A DNA stretch of 64,000 nt. Origin: Hahellaceae bacterium (lineage in GTDB: Bacteria > Pseudomonadota > Gammaproteobacteria > Pseudomonadales > Oleiphilaceae). The notes below the pieces were generated by a model that saw only the letters and a list, made by a program, of their open reading frames with translations, did not search any database and was not told where the DNA came from. Positions 46,728 to 56,633 of this stretch are shown one piece after another (within the stretch, counting starts at the first letter, position 1; each line of letters opens with the position of its first letter). The stretch is from the NCBI GenBank assembly GCA_016716085.1, contig JADJWY010000026.1, forward strand, positions 1 through 64,000. Reading direction: 5' to 3'. A program made the translations under genes and the position numbers.

Positions 46728-48395
46728 ATGATTTCAAAGCCTGAACCCACCTTGTCAAACCTCAATACCGAAGCCCTTTCAGTCGCCGAACTGCGAGCGC
46801 TTGTCGGGCGTTTTGAGCAAATTCTGACGGAGAAGGATGCGCAGATTCAGGTGCTGGATCAGACGATCGGACAGCTTGACGAGTCACTCAAGCAGACCAT
46901 CAAACGCAAGGATGCCGATATCCACGAACGGGATCGCTATATCCTCAAACTCGAAGAGATTGTGCGTCTGAGGATGGTGCAAAAGTTCGCAGCCAGCAGT
47001 GAAAAACTGAGTCACCAGATTCATCTGTTTGACGAAGCCGAGCTGGAAGCGGAATTGGCAGAACTGCTCGACAGCCTCCCCGAAGCACAACTGCCGCCGG
47101 AAGAAGCGAAAGCGCGTAAGCAACGCCAGTCCCGCACGCGTGATTTTAGCGATACGCTGGTTCGTGAACGAGTTGAGCTGAGATTGACGGAGGCCGAGAA
47201 GGCCGGTGCGACCCGCACCTGGTTCAGCAAGGTCAAGGAAGAACTGGAATACATTCCTGCCCAGCTCAAGGTTCTGGAGATCTGGCAGGAAAAGGCGGTC
47301 TTCGAGACGGCGACAGGGGATGAGGTGATCAGTGCGTCCCGTCCGGTTCATCCGTTGGGTAAATCCTTTGCCTCACCGTCACTCCCTGCCCAGGTGATCA
47401 CCTCGAAATATGCCGATGGACTGCCCCTGTATCGGCAGGAACAGATTTTTAAACGCCTTGGCCATGAGATCAGCCGGACCTGTATGGCGAACTGGGTTAT
47501 CCAGTTGGCCGTTCAACTCAAACCGCTTCTCCAGCGTTTGCGGGAGAGCCAGTGTTCAGGGGATTATCTGCAGGCCGACGAAACCCGTATGCAGGTGCTC
47601 AAGGAAAAGGGCAAAACTGCACAATCCCAAAAGTGGATGTGGGTGACCCGCGGTGGGCCTCCCTCTCAGCTCTCCGTGTTGTTTGAATACGATCCCAGCC
47701 GTGCGCAGGGTGTGGCCGATCGTCTGTTGCAGGGCTTCAGTGGTGTCTTGCAGGCTGATGCTTACGCAGGCTATGCGAGCATCTCGAAACAGCAAGGCGT
47801 TACCCGTATCGGGTGCTGGGATCATGCCCGGCGCAAGTTTGTTGAGGTGGTGCGTGCGAATGTCAAGGTCGATGCCAGGCAGGCCCGGAAGCTGGGGCGG
47901 TCAAAGGCTGAAGAGGCGTTAGGTTATATTCGCAAGCTGTATCGGATTGAGACGCACATTAAAGACCTCACCGCGGAAGAGCGCTATCGGGTGCGTCAGG
48001 AACTGGCCCTGCCTGAGCTGACATCATTCAGGACGTGGCTTGAGACAGAGACCGGCAAAGTGATGAAAGGTTCAAAGACCCGGCAGGCGATGGACTACAT
48101 ACTCAACCAATGGCCCGAACTGATCGGCTACTGCCAGCGTGGTGACCTGCACATCAGCAATGCGTTGGCTGAAAATGCTATCCGTCCCTTCGCGGTGGGT
48201 CGTAAAGCCTGGTTGTTTGCCGATACGCGCCGCGGTGCCGAGGCCAGTGCCACCTGGTATTCCATCATTGAAACAGCCAAAGCCAATAATCTGGAGCCGC
48301 TGTCTTATATCCGCCACGTGCTGGATCACATCGCAACGGCAGACACGCCTGCAAAAATAGACGCGTTACTTCCCTGGAACGTAGCCGCCAACTGA
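46728..48395 (+). CDS. tnpC: IS66 transposase TnpC
   Basis: A 555-residue transposase. It has an N-terminal coiled coil (about 15-90), a zinc-finger-like middle region and the DDE core: SGDYLQADETRMQVLKEKGK, VLQADAYAGYASI, RIGCWDHARRKFVEV and the final HISNALAENAIRPFAVGRKA with RGAEASATWYSIIETAKANN. ATG 46728 is more likely than TTG 46692. It is complete. Confidence 0.94.
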   Translation: MISKPEPTLSNLNTEALSVAELRALVGRFEQILTEKDAQIQVLDQTIGQLDESLKQTIKRKDADIHERDRYILKLEEIVRLRMVQKFAASSEKLSHQIHLFDEAELEAELAELLDSLPEAQLPPEEAKARKQRQSRTRDFSDTLVRERVELRLTEAEKAGATRTWFSKVKEELEYIPAQLKVLEIWQEKAVFETATGDEVISASRPVHPLGKSFASPSLPAQVITSKYADGLPLYRQEQIFKRLGHEISRTCMANWVIQLAVQLKPLLQRLRESQCSGDYLQADETRMQVLKEKGKTAQSQKWMWVTRGGPPSQLSVLFEYDPSRAQGVADRLLQGFSGVLQADAYAGYASISKQQGVTRIGCWDHARRKFVEVVRANVKVDARQARKLGRSKAEEALGYIRKLYRIETHIKDLTAEERYRVRQELALPELTSFRTWLETETGKVMKGSKTRQAMDYILNQWPELIGYCQRGDLHISNALAENAIRPFAVGRKAWLFADTRRGAEASATWYSIIETAKANNLEPLSYIRHVLDHIATADTPAKIDALLPWNVAAN

Positions 48396-49878
48396 GCATC
48401 ACACACGATTGCAGGGCTCGGCGTCAATTAGGCTGATTCTTTGGCGCTTACAATGAAACGCTGCCATAGAACTCGATGTGCGGCGACAACTGCTTGCCGG
48501 TCAACGGCCTGTTCCATTCTGCCCACCCAAGTTCGACAGCAAAATCCGTAAGTCATTGTATTTAATGAGGCGCGTTTAAAAACGCTCCACTACAAAACTG
48601 GACTTTGTATATTTATTGAGCTGTCGGCTTGGGGATTTGTAGGGCTTTGAACAGCTCCAGTTGTTCAGGTGTTACGGTTGAAAGCCCCTCCACGAGGGCT
48701 CCGTTAATTTTTACCTGGTGTCGTTGAATTCGACTCAGGAGGCTGAGTGCCCGTCCGGGCGAACAGGCACTATTAGCCGCTTTCAAGCGCATTCGCATCA
48801 CACGGTGCAGGATCAAGGCGATGAAGCAGATGGTCGCGTGCGCACGGATTCGCTGTGGTAGCCGGTGGTACATCGGGCCAATTTCCAGCTCGGATTTTAG
48901 CACCCGAAAACCACGCTCTATGTCCGCCAACGATTTATAGCGCCTAACGATTTCATGAGCCGGGCAGTCGTTCACATTGGTCACCAGCAAGAGTTTTCCA
49001 TCGAGGCGCTCCAGTGCCTGCTGACGCAACGCACGGTAGTGATAGGCGAAACCTTCGTGGCGCAAGTCAATATCGATAATATGCCCCATTCCCGCCTCTT
49101 TGACCGCCTGGTAGAAACGTGCGGTAATACCTGGCTCAGAGAGCGGGCGGCCTCGCCCCTTGTGCCCGTCTTCCTGCTGCTCCAGTTTGTCACACCATTG
49201 ATCAGCCTGCGCGATCAATTTCTCGATCTGTTGTCGGCGTGCCTGGGTTTTCGCTTGGGCCGCCTCTTCGTCATGCGCCACCACCAGTCGTCGCTCCTGC
49301 CAGCGGGTTTCATCGATCCAGGTGTTGCCGAGATTATCGATAGACGCATCTGGCGCATCGATAGATGCCACATGAGACGCCTGCAGACAACGAATACTCT
49401 CGTCAAAATCGCCATAACGTACACCCGGTACGGCAATGATGTATTCCAGCGCTTCTCCCGACGGCAGTTTGACCGCATCCAGCGCCGCCAGATTATCCAG
49501 GTTCAGCAACCCCCGATCGGCGACCAGCACCACCCGCCTGATCGGGAATCGCTTCGCCAAACGATCCAGCATCGGCAGTAGTGTACTGGCTTCCCCCACA
49601 TTGCCTTCAAAGACCTCGTGGGCCAACGGCAGCCCCTCCGCAGTCTGGATCAATCCGATCACCACCTGCCGGGCCACACCACCGTCCTTGCTGCGGCCAT
49701 AGGCCCGAATCTCTTCCTTCACGTTCGTGTCGCCGGTGACACTGACCGTTGTCAGGTCATAAAACACGACAGACAACTCCTGATCGATCAGCGGGCGCAA
49801 GGTCGTGGCGAGAATCTCTTCCACGGCATCCTTGGCTTTGACGACCGCATCCATGGCTCGCAGCAAGTGATGGTGGCC

Positions 49879-51824
49879 CCCAAGTTCGACAGCAAAATCC
49901 GTAAGTCATTGTATTTAATGAGGCGCGTTTAAAAACGCTCCACTACAAAACTGGACTTTGTATATTTATTGAGCTGTCGGCTTGGGGATTTGTAGGGCTT
50001 TGAACAGCTCCAGTTGTTCAGGTGTTACGGTTGAAAGCCCCTCCACGAGGGCTCCGTTAATTTTTACCTGGTGTCGTTGAATTCGACTCAGGAGGCTGAG
50101 TGCCCGTCCGGGCGAACAGGCACTATTAGCCGCTTTCAAGCGCATTCGCATCACACGGTGCAGGATCAAGGCGATGAAGCAGATGGTCGCGTGCGCACGG
50201 ATTCGCTGTGGTAGCCGGTGGTACATCGGGCCAATTTCCAGCTCGGATTTTAGCACCCGAAAACCACGCTCTATGTCCGCCAACGATTTATAGCGCCTAA
50301 CGATTTCATGAGCCGGGCAGTCGTTCACATTGGTCACCAGCAAGAGTTTTCCATCGAGGCGCTCCAGTGCCTGCTGACGCAACGCACGGTAGTGATAGGC
50401 GAAACCTTCGTGGCGCAAGTCAATATCGATAATATGCCCCATTCCCGCCTCTTTGACCGCCTTGGTAGAAACGTGCGGTAATACCTGGCTCAGAGAGCGG
50501 GCGGCCTCGCCCCTTGTGCCCGTCTTCCTGCTGCTCCAGTTTGTCACACCATTGATCAGCCTGCGCGATCAATTTCTCGATCTGTTGTCGGCGTGCCTGG
50601 TTTTCGCTTGGGCCGCCTCTTCGTCATGCGCCACCACCAGTCGTCGCTCCTGCCAGCGGGTTTCATCGATCCGGTGTTGCCGAGATTATCGATAGACGCA
50701 TCTGGCGCATCGATAGATGCCACATGAGACGCCTGCAGACAACGAATACTCTCGTCAAAATCGCCATAACGTACACCCGGTACGGCAATGATGTATTCCA
50801 GCGCTTCTCCCGACGGCAGTTTGACCGCATCCAGCGCCGCCAGATTATCCAGGTTCAGCAACCCCCGATCGGCGACCAGCACCACCCGCCTGATCGGGAA
50901 TCGCTTCGCCAAACGATCCAGCATCGGCAGTAGTGTACTGGCTTCCCCCACATTGCCTTCAAAGACCTCGTGGGCCAACGGCAGCCCCTCCGCAGTCTGG
51001 ATCAATCCGATCACCACCTGCCGGGCCACACCACCGTCCTTGCTGCGGCCATAGGCCCGAATCTCTTCCTTCACGTTCGTGTCGCCGGTGACACTGACCG
51101 TTGTCAGGTCATAAACACGACAGACAACTCCTGATCGATCAGCGGGCGCAAGGTCGTGGCGAGAATCTCTTCCACGGCATCCTTGGCTTTGACGACCGCA
51201 TCCATGGCTCGCAGCAAGTGATGGTGGCCGACCGTACGGGTGTCGCCATCCGGAAATTGAACCACCTCCAGCCACCGCAACAACCCCAGCTTTGAATCGG
51301 GATTGCTCAGGCGATTGAATACCATGATCCGCAATAATAACTCGACATCTAAGGTGCGCTTGCCTGAACGAAATACCCGCCGAAAGGCGTCAAATCCCAA
51401 CTGCTGCCATAACTGCTGCAGGGCATATAAATCACCAAAGGCTTTGGAAAACTCAAAGTTCAGGGTCTGCTCGGGTGTTTCTCCGAGTGGCTCCGCCCGG
51501 TGACGCGCAGCAAACCATTGATCAACGAGTCAACCTCACTGGCAACGGTTTCCAGTCGGCCGAGGGGTGGCGACGGTGCGCTGACGTGGATTGCCCTGAT
51601 CGTCGCGATAAGCTTCGACGAGCTGAACGTAACGGCGTGGGCCGGATTTAGTGATCTTGATATACATGCCGCTACATTATCACCAGTTAGCTATAATTAT
51701 CAATACATCAAGATATAGTGGTGCCACTACGCTGCGGAATTTTTCAAGCCGCCTAAGTCATTGTTTTTAATAGTGGCGAGATTTGATTTCGAGGAAAAAC
51801 TAGTGTTTTAGTGTCGAACTTGGG
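49879..51824 (-). mobile_element. IS1634-family element, copy 4 (inside copy 3)
   Basis: 1946 bp with complete termini and the 6-bp target duplication GTGGCC at 49873-49878 and 51825-51830. It is in the same orientation as its host copy, of which it is a near-identical relative. Confidence 0.93.
49966..51667 (-). pseudogene. IS1634-family transposase, copy 4, many indels
   Basis: Compared with copy 3 it has at least six one-base indels, mostly in homopolymer runs: near 50463 (extra T), 50601, 50673, 51113, 51493 (losses) and 51566 (extra G). Substitutions are few by comparison. It is not translatable as it stands. The indel-only pattern may reflect assembly error in a repeat rather than true decay. 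Confidence 0.88.
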
Positions 51825-52885
51825 GTGGCCGACCGTACGGGTGTCGCCATCCGGAAATTGAACCACCTCCAGCCACCGCAACAACCCCAGCTTTGAATCG
51901 GGATTGCTCAGGCGATTGAATACCATGATCCGCAATAATAACTCGACATCTAAGGTGCGCTTGCCTGAACGAAATACCCGCCGAAAGGCGTCAAATCCCA
52001 ACTGCTGCCATAACTGCTGCAGGGCATATAAATCACCAAAGGCTTTGGAAAACTCAAAGTTCAGGGTCTGCTCGGGTGTTTCTCCGAGTGGCTCCCGCCC
52101 GGTGACGCGCAGCAAACCATTGATCAACGAGTCAACCTCACTGGCAACGGTTTCCAGTCGGCCGAGGGTGGCGACGGTGCGCTGACGTGGATTGCCCTGA
52201 TCGTCGCGATAAGCTTCGACGAGCTGAACGTAACGGCGTGGGCCGGATTTAGTGATCTTGATATACATGCCGCTACATTATCACCAGTTAGCTATAATTA
52301 TCAATACATCAAGATATAGTGGTGCCACTACGCTGCGGAATTTTTCAAGCCGCCTAAGTCATTGTTTTTAATAGTGGCGAGATTTGATTTCGAGGAAAAA
52401 CTAGTGTTTTAGTGTCGAACTTGGGTGCCCAGCGTCGCTTTGCTGGCCAGGGGCGTGATGCGATTGAGTGCAGTTTGAAACGCCAGATCAGAGCGCAGGT
52501 TGTCGTGGTCATTGAGGTCTTCATAACCACAGGCAAGGCCATAAACCCGTTGCCGAATCAGATCGACGAGTTCATGTTTTACTTTACCTGCCTGACGGGA
52601 ATCCTCAAGGCAAGCGGCTACATCCTGAGTTAAGCGGCATCTACGGTCAATTTCACGTAACAGCAGCAAACCGGCATCCGAGGTGATGTGACCACCCGAA
52701 AAATCGGCTTGAATCTGGCGTTTTTTCAGTGGCGAAAAGGTAAAGGATTCTGGTAACATTTTGTCCAACGGCGTTTGTGTTTATTTTTGGGTATAAGCAA
52801 CTGAAATTTAAACACAATTCGCCGTTTTTTGTTAGTGCTTCAGGAGAAATCCGGGCTAAGAAGACCCTCTTCTTGGATATAGCCC

Positions 52886-54832
52886 CCCAAGTTCGACAGT
52901 AAAATCCGTAAGTCATTGTATTTAATGAGGCGCGTTTAAAAACGCTCCACTACAAAACTGGACTTTGTATATTTATTGAGCTGTCGGCTTGGGGATTTGT
53001 AGGGCTTTGAACAGCTCCAGTTGTTCAGGTGTTACGGTTGAAAGCCCCTCCACGAGGGCTCCGTTAATTTTTACCTGGTGTCGTTGAATTCGACTCAGGA
53101 GGCTGAGTGCCCGTCCGGGCGAACAGGCACTATTAGCCGCTTTCAAGCGCATTCGCATCACACGGTGCAGGATCAAGGCGATGAAGCAGATGGTCGCGTG
53201 CGTACGGATTCGCTGTGGTAGCCGGTGGTACATGGGGCCAATTTCCAGCTCGGATTTTAGCACCGGAAAGCCACGCTCTATGTCCGCCAACGATTTATAG
53301 CGCCTAACGATTTCATGAGCCGGGCAGTCGTTCACATTGGTCACCAGCAAGAGTTTGCCGTCGAGGCGTTCCAGTGCCTGCTGACGCAACGCACGGTAGT
53401 GATAGGCGAAACCTTCGTGGCGCAAGTCAATATCGATGATATGCCCCATTCCCGCCTCTTTGACCGCCTGGTAAAAGCGCGCGGTAATACCTGGCTCAGA
53501 GAGCGGGCGGCCTCGCCCCTTGTGCCCGTCTTCCTGCTGCTCCAGTTTGTCGCACCATTGATCGGCCTGCGCGATCAATTGCCCGATCTGTTGTCGGCGC
53601 GCCTGGGTTTTCGCTTGGGCCGCCTCTTCGTCATGCGCTACCACCAGTCGTCGCTCCTGCCAGCGGGTTTCATCGATCCAGGTGTTGCCGAGATTATCGA
53701 TAGACGCATCTGGCGCATCGATAGATGCCACATGAGACGCCTGCAGACAACGAATACTCTCGTCAAAATCGCCATAACGTACACCCGGTACGGCAATGAT
53801 GTATTCCAGCGCTTCTCCCGACGGCAGTTTGACCGCATCCAGCGCCGCCAGATTATCCAGGTTCAGCAACCCCCGATCGGCGACCAGCACCACCCGCCTG
53901 ATCGGGAATCGCTTCGCCAAACGATCCAGCATCGGCAGTAGTGTACTGGCTTCCCCCACATTGCCTTCAAAGACCTCGTGGGCCAACGGCAGCCCCTCCG
54001 CAGTCTGGATCAATCCGATCACCACCTGCCGGGCCCACCACCGTCCTTGCTGCGGCCATAGGCCCGAATCTCTTCCTTCACGTTCGTGTCGCCGGTGACA
54101 CTGACCGTTGTCAGGTCATAAAACACGACAGACAACTCCTGATCGATCAGCGGGCGCAAGGTCGTGGCGAGAATCTCTTCCACGGCATCCTTGGCTTTGA
54201 CGACCGCATCCATGGCTCGCAGCAAGTGATGGTGGCCGACCGTACGGGTGTCGCCATCCGGAAATTGAACCACCTCCAGCCACCGCAACAACCCCAGCTT
54301 TGAATCGGGATTGCTCAGGCGATTGAATACCATGATCCGCAATAATAACTCGACATCTAAGGTGCGCTTGCCTGAACGAAATACCCGCCGAAAGGCGTCA
54401 AATCCCAACTGCTGCCATAACTGCTGCAGGGCATATAAATCACCAAAGGCTTTGGAAAACTCAAAGTTCAGGGTCTGCTCGGGTGTTTCTCCGAGTGGCT
54501 CCCGCCCGGTGACGCGCAGCAAACCATTGATCAACGAGTCAACCTCACTGGCAACGGTTTCCAGTCGGCCGAGGGTGGCGACGGTGCGCTGACGTGGATT
54601 GCCCTGATCGTCGCGATAAGCTTCGACGAGCTGAACGTAACGGCGTGGGCCGGATTTAGTGATCTTGATATACATGCCGCTACATTATCACCAGTTAGCT
54701 ATAATTATCAATACATCAAGATATAGTGGTGCCACTACGCTGCGGAATTTTTCAAGCCGCCTAAGTCATTGTTTTTAATAGTGGCGAGATTTGATTTCGA
54801 GGAAAAACTAGTGTTTTAGTGTCGAACTTGGG
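52886..54832 (-). mobile_element. IS1634-family element, copy 5
   Basis: 1947 bp with complete termini and the 6-bp target duplication TAGCCC at 52880-52885 and 54833-54838. It lies in the methyltransferase gene 24 bases from the IS1380 insertion point, outside the IS1380 element. Confidence 0.93.
52973..54675 (-). pseudogene. IS1634-family transposase, copy 5
   Basis: One base is missing near 54034 (GGGCCCACCACC for GGGCCACACCACC), which splits the 567-residue frame into a 218-codon N-terminal and a 350-codon C-terminal part. Sequence variants group it with copy 1, plus a few private changes (for example QIGQLIAQ). Confidence 0.9.
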
Positions 54833-55239
54833 TAGCCCGTTCCACCTCCAACATCGAGGATGTTTTTTGGTTTGAAATTAGCTGAAATCGGACAAGATTG
54901 AATTCTATCCCAAACCTGCCTTCCTTTAACTTTATGTTTTTCAGGTGGTGGAATTTCTAAAGGAGAAAACTGACTGCTGTAAAAGTCTCTATACTCTTCA
55001 GCGCTCCATCTCGGAGACAACAAAACCAATCCACAGCCATTGCATATCGAAACATTAAGTTGATCACCATTCCGATTAAAGTGATGCAATTCTTCAATTT
55101 CAGAAGAACAGCATAAATGACATTTTACGGCTTCCATGTTAACTCCTTAGCTCTTTTCAGCTAGTCTTGTTGTTCTTATAAAAAACAAGAAACTTGCTCT
55201 AATACAAAATTAATCCAGAGAATTAAATCCAAACTTTGC

Positions 55240-56013
55240 TCAATAGAGAGCACTCATTATCTTATTTTTTTCGCTATCTTTCGGATAGTTGATCAACACC
55301 GCTCGGTATTTTCCTTTAAACACAAACGCGCTTCCTGCAGCAGCTCCAATAATTTTTTCTTGGCGTATTAGCGCTTCAATATGTTGGAAATTTCCAGCCC
55401 CGCCCAAATAAGTGAGTGGGACTTTTACTTGACCTCGGAATCTGGAAGCCAAATCTAAATCATACCCCTTCATGACACCATCTTGATCAATATTATTGAC
55501 AACAATTTCACCTACCCCCAACTTCTGAGCACGTTCAATAAATTCAAACGGACACAGCTTCGTATTCTTGGTACCGTTATAAGTGTAACAGTCATACTTT
55601 TTACCGATTAGTCTCTTTTTAACATCCAATACCAAAACGACGCTCTGAGCTCCCACTCGTATTGACAGTTCAGAAATAATTTCAGGGTTCTCAATAGCAC
55701 TAGAGCTTAGAGCGACCTTCTCAACGCCTAAAGACAATATTTTTTGTGCTTGTTCAAAAGTTTTGATCCCACCTCCATAGCAAAGTGGCATCCTACATTC
55801 ATTAGCCAAATTCTCAATGAGCTTGTAATCAGGCTCTCTGTTCTGTGTTGATGCATCAATATCGATAACCGTCAACTCATCAGCTTCTTTTTCATTAAAT
55901 ATTTTGACGGCATTAATCGGGTCACCAACATATTTTGGATCTCTGAACTTAACAGTTTTTACAAGCCCCTTATCTTTAACAAGAAGCACGGGGATAATTC
56001 TAGGCAACAGCAT
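55240..56013 (-). CDS. HisF-like cyclase subunit of a sugar amidotransferase system
   Basis: A 257-residue TIM barrel of the HisF family: RIIPVLLVKDKGLVKTVKFR, VIDIDASTQ, MPLCYGGGIKTFEQAQKILS, EKVALSSSAI and NNIDQDGVMKGYDLDLASRF. In true HisF the residue at the end of strand one is the catalytic Asp11; here it is Leu11 (PVLLVKD), as in polysaccharide-cluster paralogues. The role is to supply ammonia from the HisH-like subunit to the WbpG-like enzyme, not histidine synthesis. Two bases separate it from hisH. It is the last intact gene before the split methyltransferase. Confidence 0.88.
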   Translation of the reverse strand: MLLPRIIPVLLVKDKGLVKTVKFRDPKYVGDPINAVKIFNEKEADELTVIDIDASTQNREPDYKLIENLANECRMPLCYGGGIKTFEQAQKILSLGVEKVALSSSAIENPEIISELSIRVGAQSVVLVLDVKKRLIGKKYDCYTYNGTKNTKLCPFEFIERAQKLGVGEIVVNNIDQDGVMKGYDLDLASRFRGQVKVPLTYLGGAGNFQHIEALIRQEKIIGAAAGSAFVFKGKYRAVLINYPKDSEKNKIMSALY

Positions 56014-56015
56014 AA

Positions 56016-56633
56016 TTACATTTCAGCAAAATTTTTAAGGAGAGTGACACCATTATGATGGCTTTTCTCTGGATGACACTGAATTCCAAAAGCATTTTCG
56101 TTTGAGACAATTGCTGAAAAGTTCTGACAATAATCAGCAGAAGCTATTTCTCTTGCGTTTTCAGTACATTTAAAATAATAGGAATGCAGAAAATAAAACT
56201 TAGGATCGACATCAAGTCCTTGTACTAGCGGAGAATCAGATTTTATGGAAAGGTTATTCCACCCCATGTGAGGCAAGGGATATTTCTTATACTCACTTTC
56301 TGGTCGATTAAATTTAAGCACATTTCCTGGAATCCACGCCAAACCATCACCAACACCTTCGTCGCTTCGATTAGACATCATTTGCATACCCACGCAGATT
56401 CCCAAGACAGGAACGCTATGTACGGTCACCAATTGATCTAATTTATCTCGCAATCCGGATGAATTCAGTTTATCCATTGCATGATCGAATGCGCCAACAC
56501 CCGGCAATATTATCTTGGATGCCTTACTTAGCTCTGCTTCTGTCCTTGCAAAATAGGTATCAATATCAAGCCGTTTATATAAATTATAAAACGCTTTAAT
56601 ATTGCCCAAACCATAATCAACTATCGCAATCAT
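56016..56633 (-). CDS. HisH-like glutamine amidotransferase
   Basis: A 205-residue class I glutaminase: AIVDYGLGNIKAFYNLYKRL, oxyanion segment ILPGVGAFDHAM, nucleophile Cys80 in VLGICVGMQMM, and His187/Glu189 in GIQCHPEKSHHNG. It frees ammonia from glutamine for its HisF-like partner. The start overlaps the WbpG-like stop by four bases. The complete triad means it is probably active. Confidence 0.92.
   Translation of the reverse strand: MIAIVDYGLGNIKAFYNLYKRLDIDTYFARTEAELSKASKIILPGVGAFDHAMDKLNSSGLRDKLDQLVTVHSVPVLGICVGMQMMSNRSDEGVGDGLAWIPGNVLKFNRPESEYKKYPLPHMGWNNLSIKSDSPLVQGLDVDPKFYFLHSYYFKCTENAREIASADYCQNFSAIVSNENAFGIQCHPEKSHHNGVTLLKNFAEM

Larger units (their letters stand above)
45920..48451 (+). 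mobile_element. Complete IS66-family element
   Basis: 2532 bp with termini GTAAGCGCCAA / TTGGCGCTTAC and the exact 8-bp target duplication AATGAAAC at 45912-45919 and 48452-48459. It has tnpA, tnpB and tnpC, all intact, and sits within the IS1380 transposase. It is probably still mobile; a tail of a second copy lies at 41966-42160. Confidence 0.95.
48613..52268 (-). pseudogene. IS1634-family transposase, copy 3, interrupted by copy 4
   Basis: The N-terminal piece is 51825-52268 and the C-terminal piece 48613-49872. Joined, they make 1704 bases, an intact 567-residue transposase, the only one of the five without an indel. The break lies at codons for TVGHHHLL. Thus copy 3 was probably functional until copy 4 landed in it. 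Confidence 0.9.
48526..52425 (-). mobile_element. IS1634-family element, copy 3 (host of copy 4)
   Basis: Copy 3 occupies 48526-49878 and 51831-52425, with copy 4 between. Termini are intact, and the 6-bp duplication TGCCCA is at 48520-48525 and 52426-52431, inside the IS1380 transposase. Without copy 4 it is 1948 bp. Confidence 0.92.
43056..52759 (-). pseudogene. IS1380-family transposase in four pieces
   Basis: Pieces, in reading order: 52759-52426 (ADFSGGHITSDAGLLLLREI; RQRVYGLACGYEDLNDHDNL), 48519-48452 (MEQAVDRQAVVAAHRVLWQR), 45911-45492 (VLDFDATDIELHGKQEGRFF; DTQIILRADSGFCRHRMLRW) and 43540-43056 (KQRFFMPLAYAADSWGKSRF; ENRIKDQQLNLFADRTS). The joined length is 1307 bases, one short of a multiple of three, matching a frameshift visible near 43370. 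All junctions are in frame across the target duplications. Confidence 0.88.
42872..52855 (-). mobile_element. IS1380-family element carrying nested insertions
   Basis: Termini CCCGGATTTCTC (42872) and complement (GAGAAATCCGGG to 52855), with the target duplication CTAA at 42868-42871 and 52856-52859. After removing the three insertions (IS1634 copy 2, IS66, and IS1634 copy 3 with copy 4 inside) and their duplicate target sites, 1587 bp remain, the usual size of an IS1380 element. It lies inside the methyltransferase gene. Confidence 0.88.
42174..55137 (-). pseudogene. Sugar-cluster methyltransferase split by nested insertions
   Basis: The N-terminal part lies at 54833-55137 (ATG 55137), a 24-base piece at 52856-52879, and the C-terminal part at 42174-42867. 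Joined without the IS elements and duplicate target sites, they give 1023 bases, an uninterrupted 340-codon frame. The protein has an N-terminal zinc ribbon (CHLCCSSE, SICNGCGLVLLSPRWSAEEY), the SAM motif NILDVGGGTGY, EMYAIEPSDDC, the motif-II region KFDFITMRHVLEHVLEPIPA and a C-terminal helix-rich tail. It belongs to the type found in O-antigen or capsule clusters. A tandem copy of AGCAGGTTCTCTGG at about 42233-42260 may have altered the last 30 residues. It ran in the same direction as the hisF-like gene upstream, 102 bases away. Confidence 0.9.
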
